The position numbers and the translations under genes were made by a program. The notes beneath the pieces are model-generated. The model had not been told where the DNA came from and ran no database searches. It was given only the letters and a program-made list of their open reading frames with translations. 5,812 nt of DNA from Bacteroidales bacterium (GTDB taxonomy: Bacteria > Bacteroidota > Bacteroidia > Bacteroidales > DYOH01), in assembly GCA_030632545.1 (NCBI GenBank), contig DAOVUO010000195.1, positions 1 through 5,812 on the forward strand. The letters are read 5' to 3'. Positions 1 through 5,237 of the stretch are shown in pieces (position 1 is the first letter of the stretch; each line of letters opens with the position of its first letter).

Positions 1-20
1 ACATCATTATATCCCTCAAA

Positions 21-62
21 ATTTGAAGTGCCACCGAAATTTGAATCTCTAACACCGAAATT
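21..62. repeat. Short degenerate direct repeats upstream of the MutS-like gene
   Basis: The 10-base word CACCGAAATT occurs at 32-41 and 53-62 (period 21), and ATTTGAA occurs at 21-27 and 39-45 (period 18). The rest of each unit is diverged. Frame 1 is open from the left edge to a TAG at 124-126, and both periods are multiples of three, so this could be the tail of an upstream gene (the repeats would read Lys-Phe-Glu and Pro-Lys-Phe/Leu). It could equally be non-coding intergenic repeat debris. Nothing else is recognisable in 1-172 apart from the possible promoter described separately. Confidence 0.35.
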
Positions 63-78
63 GGTAGTAAAACCATTT

Positions 79-86
79 TACATTTG
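79..86 (+). promoter_or_regulatory. Possible Bacteroidota -7 promoter box for the MutS-like gene
   Basis: TACATTTG matches the Bacteroidota -7 consensus TAnnTTTG exactly. It would start transcription near position 90 and give a leader of about 80 bases. The nearest TTG upstream (61-63) is only 15 bases away, closer than the usual -33 spacing of roughly 17-23, so the -33 element is poor. In DNA this rich in A and T, a lone 8-base match with six fixed positions can occur by chance. Confidence 0.35.
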
Positions 87-172
87 TTTTTTGACTCACG
101 CTTTTTTTGTTATTTTTATGAAATAGAAATGGGGACTGAATAGTTGCGATTTCTTTATTCAAATAATACAAA

Positions 173-2020
173 ATGGAGCATAATAGCGCAAAAGAATTTT
201 ATCAATCACAATTATTGAGTATATCTAAAAAAACAAATAGTATTGTTAAATGGCTTAGCTTATTATCTGTTTTGAGAGGACTTAGTTTTATAGCGGCATT
301 TATTGCTTTTTTTTTGTTGTATAAATATGATTTTTTAAATCTAGCTATTGTTGCTGCTCTATTTTTTATTTTACTCTTACTTTTTTTTGCACAAAAATAT
401 GCTCGGAGTGAAGAAAAACTGAATTTTGAGAAAAAATTAGAGCAGATAAATGAACGTGAATTACAGGCATTAAACTCGGATTATTCTGATTTTAAAGAAG
501 GAAGTGAATACATTAATCCAAATCACGATTTTAGTTTTGATATGGATGTATTTGGTAAAGGCTCTATTTTTCAGATGCTGAATAGAGCCGAAACTAATAC
601 TGGACAAAGGAAACTGGCTAAGTATTTGCAAAATTTATTAAGTAGTGCAACTGAGATTTCTAAACGACAAAAAAGTGTGTTTGAGCTCAGAGATAAAACA
701 AATTGGCGTCAGAATTTTATAGCCACAGCTATGATTAGCAGTGATGAAAAGAGAAAAACTAATTTTTCTTTTATGCAATTGGGACTAGCAAAGCTGAAAA
801 CAGATGATAGAAAATTTGACGATTTTAGGATTGAAAAACCAGAACTTAGTACTATTTTTTGGAAAATAGTACTGTGGGTTCTACCTATTACTTCAATATT
901 ATTTCTCGTACTTACATTATTAAGCATAATACCATCCATTTTATATTTTTTTTATGTTCTTTTTATGCTGGGTGTGGCTGGATATAAATTGAAATATATT
1001 AATTCAGTCCATGCAAAAATTGGTCAGCAGCATAAAATTTTAAATCGCTATTCAGAACTCTTATCGCAAATAGAGCATTCTAATTTTAAATCACCATATA
1101 TTCTTGAGCTAAAGGCTAAACTTGGCTCTCAAAATGATTCATCGTATAAAGCTCTACAGTCTTTTGCCAAAAACTTAAAAGCACTAGATAATCGTTTGAA
1201 TTTTGTTTTTGCAATCGCAAGTAATGGCTTGGTATTGTGGGATATGCAGCTAATTAGAAGAATAGAAGATTGGCAGACAAAATATGCAGATAAATTTGTT
1301 GTTTGGCTTGATGTTATTGCCGAAATGGAGTTTTTACTCTCTCTTGCTAATTTCTCGTACAATAATCCTAAATATACTTTTCCTAAAATTAAGGACGAAT
1401 TTATTTATAAGACAAAAGCTTTAGGACATCCATTAATTGCTGATTCTAAGTGTGTAACTAATGATTTTGAAGTGTTGCCAAAATCAAAAACATTTATAAT
1501 TTCGGGTGCTAATATGGCAGGTAAAAGTACTTTTTTAAGAACTTTAGGCGTAAATTTAGTTTTAGCACAAATTGGCTCGGTTGTGTATGCCGATAGTTTT
1601 GAATTTAGTCCAATTCGATTAATTACAAGCATTAAAATTTCTGATTCGCTTAACGAAAACGAGTCTTATTTTTATGCCGAATTAAAACGTCTACAATATA
1701 TTGTGGACGAAAACAATAAGCAGCAGCCACTATTTATAATTATTGACGAAATGCTTAGAGGAACAAATTCTGGAGATAAGCATAAAGGAAGTGATGGATT
1801 TTTGCGTAAACTTACATCAGGGAATAATATAAATTTTTTGGCTACTCATGATATTGCTCTTGGGAAGCTTGCAGATGAATTTCCAAATTTGGTTAAAAAT
1901 TATTGTTTTGAAGCCGAAATTATTGATGGTGAACTGTTTTTTGACTATAAATTAAGAGATGGAATAAGTCAGAATCTTAATGCTACTTTTTTAATGAAAA
2001 AGATGAATATTATTGAATAG
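173..2020 (+). CDS. Membrane-anchored MutS-like ATPase (MutS core and domain V, no mismatch-recognition domain)
   Basis: This is a MutS-family ABC-type ATPase, usually annotated as MutS-related in Bacteroidota; its cellular role is not established. Residues 126-152 match the start of the MutS core (DVFGKGSIFQMLNRAET, then GQRKLAKYL). The ATPase domain fills about 415-600. Its Walker A is GANMAGKST (445-453), its signature region is DSLNENESYFYAEL (491-504), its Walker B is FIIIDE (521-526) followed by LRGTNSGD, and the switch histidine is H559 in ATHD. Two hydrophobic hairpins, about 35-74 and 228-270, look like four membrane segments. That topology would put both core and ATPase in the cytoplasm. 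A charged, probably helical stretch follows the first hairpin (75-101). The N-terminal mismatch-reading domain of true MutS and the Smr nuclease of MutS2 are both absent, so a classical mismatch-repair role is unlikely. The ATG at 173 is the first start after an in-frame TAA at 164-166. No Shine-Dalgarno sequence is visible. It looks intact and monocistronic. Confidence 0.9.
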   Translation: MEHNSAKEFYQSQLLSISKKTNSIVKWLSLLSVLRGLSFIAAFIAFFLLYKYDFLNLAIVAALFFILLLLFFAQKYARSEEKLNFEKKLEQINERELQALNSDYSDFKEGSEYINPNHDFSFDMDVFGKGSIFQMLNRAETNTGQRKLAKYLQNLLSSATEISKRQKSVFELRDKTNWRQNFIATAMISSDEKRKTNFSFMQLGLAKLKTDDRKFDDFRIEKPELSTIFWKIVLWVLPITSILFLVLTLLSIIPSILYFFYVLFMLGVAGYKLKYINSVHAKIGQQHKILNRYSELLSQIEHSNFKSPYILELKAKLGSQNDSSYKALQSFAKNLKALDNRLNFVFAIASNGLVLWDMQLIRRIEDWQTKYADKFVVWLDVIAEMEFLLSLANFSYNNPKYTFPKIKDEFIYKTKALGHPLIADSKCVTNDFEVLPKSKTFIISGANMAGKSTFLRTLGVNLVLAQIGSVVYADSFEFSPIRLITSIKISDSLNENESYFYAELKRLQYIVDENNKQQPLFIIIDEMLRGTNSGDKHKGSDGFLRKLTSGNNINFLATHDIALGKLADEFPNLVKNYCFEAEIIDGELFFDYKLRDGISQNLNATFLMKKMNIIE

Positions 2021-2090
2021 TTTTTACGACATGAAATTTTATCAAGTTACATTTAATTTCTTATGTTTCAGTATTTTATACTCTGTTTAA

Positions 2091-2165
2091 ATCTATTCAT
2101 AAGTATAGATAGTAAGGAATATGATTTTTGTCATAGATTTATATCTATAAGATTGTGATTTTTGT
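2091..2165. repeat. Inverted and direct repeats in the gap before the rhodanese lipoprotein gene
   Basis: The 174-base gap 2021-2194 contains four copies of one hexamer in alternating orientation: ATCTAT at 2091-2096, ATAGAT at 2105-2110, ATAGAT at 2133-2138 and ATCTAT at 2143-2148. They can form two small hairpins with loops of 8 and 4 bases. A perfect 10-base direct repeat, TGATTTTTGT, lies at 2122-2131 and 2156-2165 and flanks the second hairpin at a period of 34. Each copy contains GATTTTTG, one base short of the -7 consensus TAnnTTTG, so either could be a weak promoter for the downstream gene, but I see no well-spaced -33 box. The stems are purely AT-rich and have no terminator-like T-tract. 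The repeats are real; any regulatory role is inferred. Confidence 0.4.
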
Positions 2166-2194
2166 TTCGTAATAAAATATTAAAACGTATTAAA

Positions 2195-3259
2195 ATGAAA
2201 AAATCTACAACATTTATCACTTTATTTGCTTTTATTGCATTTTTTGCACTAATTAGTTGTAATAATACACCTAAAGCGAGTGAGGAAAATAAGCAAGAAG
2301 AAGCTCAAACTCAAACTGTTGATGAGTTTGACTTAATGATGAAATTTATTGAGGAAAATGGTGATTATTTGAATAGTAAAGCTGTTCCTTCAATGATTAC
2401 TGCTGATAAGCTTAAAGAGTTAATGGGCACAAATATTCTTTTAGTTGACTTACGTTCTTCTAAAGATTTTTCTGCTGCACATATTGAAGGTGCTCAAAAT
2501 ACTAAATTAGGCGGATTAGTAGATTTTGCTTATGAAAATGCATTTTTTGATTATGATAAAGTAATAATGGTATGCTATAGTGGTCAGACAGCGAGTTATG
2601 GAACTTCTGTTTTACGATTATTGGGATATGATAATGTGTATGCTTTAAAATGGGGAATGAGTTCGTGGAACGAAAAAACTGCTCATCACTGGATGGACAA
2701 TGCTTCTAATAAGTATGCTACTCAGTTAGAAACTACGGCATATCCTAAAAATGCAGTGGGTGATTATCCAACTATAAAAACAGGAAAAACTGATGGACAA
2801 GAAATTTTAGAAGCCAGAGCAGCAGAAGTTTTGGGTAAAGGATTTAAACCTGCAATTATTAAAGTAGATAAAATTATGGAAAATCCTGCTGATTACTATA
2901 TTATAAATTATTGGTCGGCTGCTCTTTATAATAAAGGACATTTAAGTGGAGCTGTTCAGTATTTACCAAAAAATTCGTTGGGAAGAGCTACCGAATTGAA
3001 TACTTTACCAACTGATAAGCCTGTTGTAGTATATTGTTATACTGGTCAGCATGCTGCATTTGTTGCCGCTTATCTTAATATTTTAGGTTATGATGCAAAA
3101 ACAATTGCCTATGGAGCAAATAGTTTTATGAATACAGTTATGGCTGAAGACGAGGAGATTGGCCATGCTTATTCTAAAGGGCAAGTTAAAGGATATAAAG
3201 TAGAAAAAACTGAATATGTTGAAACAGCCGAAACGGCTGAAGAAGAAGGAGGCTGCTAA
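2195..3259 (+). CDS. Tandem rhodanese-domain lipoprotein (probable periplasmic sulfurtransferase)
   Basis: This 354-residue protein is predicted to be exported and lipid-anchored. It begins MKKS, then a hydrophobic stretch (7-20) and the lipobox LISC with the lipidated cysteine at 22, followed by an acidic/Gln-rich linker to about 42. Rhodanese domain 1 (about 66-168) has VDLRSSKDFSAAHIEGA (84-100) and the active-site loop CYSGQTA with C127. Domain 2 (about 215-325) has GHLSGA (248-253) and CYTGQHA with C281. Both loops keep the cysteine that would carry a persulfide, so sulfur transfer outside the cytoplasm is likely; donor and acceptor are unknown. In domain 2 the usual Asp-x-Arg before the GH motif is Asn238-Tyr-Trp240. 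The acidic tail ends in Gly-Gly-Cys, giving a third candidate reactive cysteine (C354). The ATG at 2195 is chosen over the upstream in-frame TTG at 2162 because it gives a standard lipoprotein signal peptide. It appears monocistronic, closed by the terminator at 3286-3317. Confidence 0.9.
   Translation: MKKSTTFITLFAFIAFFALISCNNTPKASEENKQEEAQTQTVDEFDLMMKFIEENGDYLNSKAVPSMITADKLKELMGTNILLVDLRSSKDFSAAHIEGAQNTKLGGLVDFAYENAFFDYDKVIMVCYSGQTASYGTSVLRLLGYDNVYALKWGMSSWNEKTAHHWMDNASNKYATQLETTAYPKNAVGDYPTIKTGKTDGQEILEARAAEVLGKGFKPAIIKVDKIMENPADYYIINYWSAALYNKGHLSGAVQYLPKNSLGRATELNTLPTDKPVVVYCYTGQHAAFVAAYLNILGYDAKTIAYGANSFMNTVMAEDEEIGHAYSKGQVKGYKVEKTEYVETAETAEEEGGC
3225..3239 (+). other. GC-rich hairpin inside the end of the rhodanese gene
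   Basis: CAGCCG at 3225-3230 and CGGCTG at 3234-3239 form a perfect 6-base-pair stem with an AAA loop, ending 18 bases before the stop codon. It stands out because the surrounding DNA is strongly AT-rich. There is no T-tract, so it is not a terminator by itself. GGCTG recurs at 3251-3255 and could pair alternatively with the left arm. It might slow decay of the mRNA from the 3' end or simply reflect Thr-Ala codon repetition (ETAETA). Confidence 0.4.
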
Positions 3260-3285
3260 ATAAGAGTGCTATATGCACCTAAGGC

Positions 3286-3317
3286 AAAAAGCTTCTCTAT
3301 TTTAGAGAGGCTTTTTT
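3286..3317 (+). terminator. Rho-independent terminator after the rhodanese gene
   Basis: GCTTCTCT (3291-3298) pairs with AGAGAGGC (3304-3311), giving 8 pairs with one G-U wobble and a 5-base loop that can close further to TTT. Six T residues follow at 3312-3317, and an A-tract at 3286-3290 can extend the stem. It sits 26 bases after the stop codon at 3257-3259. The A-tract makes it potentially active in the opposite direction too, although no gene on the - strand ends here. Confidence 0.9.
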
Positions 3318-3318
3318 G

Positions 3319-3348
3319 TTTGTTAGTATTTTAAAAACTTTACTTTTG
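3319..3348 (+). promoter_or_regulatory. Bacteroidota-type promoter for tatD-ansA
   Basis: TTTG at 3319-3322 and TACTTTTG at 3341-3348 match the -33 and -7 elements used by the Bacteroidota primary sigma factor, with an 18-base spacer inside the accepted range. The -7 box ends 15 bases before the tatD ATG, so the mRNA leader would be only about 10-13 bases, too short for a riboswitch or usual ribosome-binding site. The -33 element begins directly after the T-tract of the preceding terminator. Box match, spacing and position agree; the start site itself is inferred. Confidence 0.7.
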
Positions 3349-3363
3349 CATAAAAATATAATT

Positions 3364-4143
3364 ATGCTTTTGGTAGATACACATACTCATTTATATTTAA
3401 AGGATTTTGATATTGATCGTAATGAGATAGTAAATCAAGCGATTGAAGCAGGAGTAAAATATATGCTTTTGCCAAATATTGATTCCAAAACTTTTCCTAA
3501 GCTGATGGATTTGCATAATCAATTTCCAAAGAATTGTTTGCCAATGGCAGGTTTGCATCCTACTTCTGTTGGCAAAAATTATATTGAGGAACTAGAATTT
3601 GTTGAAAAAATGCTTTTCGGCAATAAGTTTGTTGCAATTGGTGAAATAGGGATTGACTTATATTGGGATAAAACTTTTTTCAAACAGCAACAAGAAGCTT
3701 TTCGTCAGCAAATTAAATGGGCAAAAGAGCTAAAAATGCCAATTGTTATTCATGCCCGCGATTCTTTTAGTGAGATATTTGAAATTGTTGCGCAAGAGGC
3801 TGATTCCGATTTAAGAGGTGTTTTTCATAGTTTTACTGGTAACGCCGATGAGGCTAAAAAGGCCATTGATTTAGGCTTTTACATTGGTTTGGGAGGAATA
3901 TTTACTTTCAAAAATTCTGGTTTAGATAAAATTATGAAGCCCGTAGATTTGAAGCATATTATTTTGGAAACAGATTCACCTTATTTAGCACCAACACCTA
4001 AACGAGGTAGGCGAAATGAAAGTGCCTACGTGCTACATGTGGCACAAAAATTGGCTGATATTAAAGAAATGGATATAAAGGAAATTGCTCGAATTACAAC
4101 AATAAACGCCTTTTCGCTATTTTCAATTGATAAATTTATTTAA
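3364..4143 (+). CDS. tatD: TatD-family metal-dependent hydrolase (putative deoxyribonuclease)
   Basis: This 259-residue protein has the usual length of TatD-family enzymes and spans the whole TIM-barrel of the amidohydrolase superfamily. The expected metal ligands are all visible: H7 and H9 in VDTHTHL, E94 in GEIGIDLYWD, H130 in VIHARD, H155 in VFHSFTG and D204 in ETDSPYLAP. Characterised relatives are cytoplasmic, divalent-metal-dependent 3'-5' DNA exonucleases linked to DNA repair, and some family members act on D-aminoacyl-tRNA. Which of these this protein does cannot be told from sequence, and it could equally be labelled YcfH-like. The ATG at 3364 is preferred because LLVDTHTHL immediately follows, as is standard in the family. 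An upstream in-frame TTG at 3316 lies in the terminator and ahead of the promoter. The gene leads a two-gene operon, its stop codon being 2 bases before the asparaginase ATG. Confidence 0.93.
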   Translation: MLLVDTHTHLYLKDFDIDRNEIVNQAIEAGVKYMLLPNIDSKTFPKLMDLHNQFPKNCLPMAGLHPTSVGKNYIEELEFVEKMLFGNKFVAIGEIGIDLYWDKTFFKQQQEAFRQQIKWAKELKMPIVIHARDSFSEIFEIVAQEADSDLRGVFHSFTGNADEAKKAIDLGFYIGLGGIFTFKNSGLDKIMKPVDLKHIILETDSPYLAPTPKRGRRNESAYVLHVAQKLADIKEMDIKEIARITTINAFSLFSIDKFI

Positions 4144-4145
4144 TA

Positions 4146-5171
4146 ATGAGTAAACGGAAAATTCTTTTAATCTATACAGGTGGTACAATTGGAATGCTTC
4201 AAGATGATTATAGTGGAATGCTTAAACCATTTGATTTTAGTCAGATAACGAAAGTATTGCCTTCTGTGAATCAGTTAAATGTAGAGCTAGATGTTCATTC
4301 CTTTCAAAATCCTGTTGATAGTGCTTCTATTGATTCACGTTTTTGGGTAGAATTAGTTGATATTTTTGCCGAAAAGTATGTTTATTACGATGGTTTTGTT
4401 GTTTTGCATGGCACAGATACAATGTCATACACAGCATCTGCCCTGAGTTATATGCTCGAAGATTTGGATAAGCCAGTAATTTTCACTGGTTCGCAACTTC
4501 CAATTGGTCTTTTACGAACAGATGGGATGGAAAATCTTGTATCGGCAATTGAAGTAGCGGTAGCAAATGATAATGGAGTGGCACTTGTTCCCGAAGTGGC
4601 TGTTTTTTTTGATTCTAAACTTTATCGGGGAAATCGTACTCATAAACGTAATTCTGAGTATTTTGGGGCATTTGAATCGGCAAATTATCCAGCTTTAGCA
4701 GAAGCAGGAATACATATTAAATATAATAAAGCTGCTATTCATTATTCTACATATTCTCGCATTCCGAAGTTCCATAGGGATTTAGACGATAGAGTGGCGA
4801 TTATTAAATTATTTCCAGGCATTAGGCAAGATTTTATAAATAATATTTTGTCTTCTGAAAATATAAAAGGAATTATATTAGAATCTTATGGTTCTGGAAA
4901 TGCAATATTAGATGAGTGGTTTATTTGCGAGCTAAAGCAGGCGGTAGATAAGGGGATAATTATACTAAATATAACTCAGTGTAGTGCGGGATCAGTAGAA
5001 ATGGGGCGATATGAAACAAGCGTAGGATTAATAAATGCGGGTGTAATTGGTGGTTCCGATATGACAACGGAGGCAGCAATTACTAAGCTCATGTATTTAT
5101 TAGGAAAAGATTTAAAAAGCGATGTAATTAAACAATATTTGCAAATATCTATTGCTGGAGAACTTACATAA
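4146..5171 (+). CDS. ansA: Type I (cytoplasmic) L-asparaginase
   Basis: It hydrolyses L-asparagine to L-aspartate and ammonia. At 341 residues, with no signal peptide, it fits the cytoplasmic type I (AnsA) class and not the exported type II enzymes. The first catalytic motif is YTGGTIGM with T14. The second is LHGTDTM with T90 and D91, and the conserved lysine is K167 in RGNRTHK. Other family blocks are FTGSQLP (113-119), SYGSGNA (247-253), NITQC (275-279) and GVIGGSDMTTEA (299-310), and the C-terminus is intact. By remembered alignment with E. coli AnsA, positions linked to allosteric asparagine binding (T162 and R240) are H166 and E246 here, while the C273 equivalent (C279) is kept. The gene starts 2 bases after tatD stops, with no promoter or Shine-Dalgarno sequence of its own, so it is probably transcribed with tatD and translated by coupling or re-initiation. 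Confidence 0.94.
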   Translation: MSKRKILLIYTGGTIGMLQDDYSGMLKPFDFSQITKVLPSVNQLNVELDVHSFQNPVDSASIDSRFWVELVDIFAEKYVYYDGFVVLHGTDTMSYTASALSYMLEDLDKPVIFTGSQLPIGLLRTDGMENLVSAIEVAVANDNGVALVPEVAVFFDSKLYRGNRTHKRNSEYFGAFESANYPALAEAGIHIKYNKAAIHYSTYSRIPKFHRDLDDRVAIIKLFPGIRQDFINNILSSENIKGIILESYGSGNAILDEWFICELKQAVDKGIIILNITQCSAGSVEMGRYETSVGLINAGVIGGSDMTTEAAITKLMYLLGKDLKSDVIKQYLQISIAGELT

Positions 5172-5182
5172 AATGTTTTTTG

Positions 5183-5199
5183 TTGATTGGAATAATCAA
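5183..5199. other. Weak inverted repeat after ansA
   Basis: TTGATT (5183-5188) and AATCAA (5194-5199) form a 6-base-pair stem around a GGAAT loop, 11 bases after the asparaginase stop codon. No T-tract follows on the + strand; the T-run at 5175-5181 lies before it. It is therefore a poor terminator candidate and may be chance in AT-rich DNA. Read-through into the next gene is possible. Confidence 0.25.
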
Positions 5200-5237
5200 T
5201 GGAAAAATAATTGTAAATTGATTTAAAATTTTGAATT

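Noticed and set aside
173..2020. Classical mismatch-repair MutS or MutS2
   Set aside because: The N-terminal mismatch-binding domain and the Smr nuclease domain are both missing, and membrane segments are present.
2033..2060. GAAATT/AATTTC inverted repeat as a terminator for the MutS-like gene
   Set aside because: The stem is almost purely A-T with a 16-base loop and no T-tract follows.
2162..2194. Upstream TTG start that would add 11 residues to the rhodanese lipoprotein
   Set aside because: The ATG at 2195 gives a normal lipoprotein signal peptide (MKKS, hydrophobic core, LISC), and the extension would lengthen the n-region abnormally.
3273..3305. A 10-codon frame starting ATG at 3273, downstream of an AAGGAGG at 3246-3252
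   Set aside because: The purine-rich stretch is coding sequence (Glu-Glu-Gly-Gly) about 20 bases from the ATG, too far for a ribosome-binding site, and the frame runs into the terminator stem.
3316..3363. Upstream TTG start that would add 16 residues to TatD
   Set aside because: It lies in the terminator T-tract and before the predicted promoter -7 box, and family members start just before the DTHTH motif.
5226..5233. AAATTTTG as a -7 promoter box for the DUF3592 gene
   Set aside because: It ends 4 bases before the ATG, so transcription would start inside the gene, and no TTG is correctly spaced upstream.
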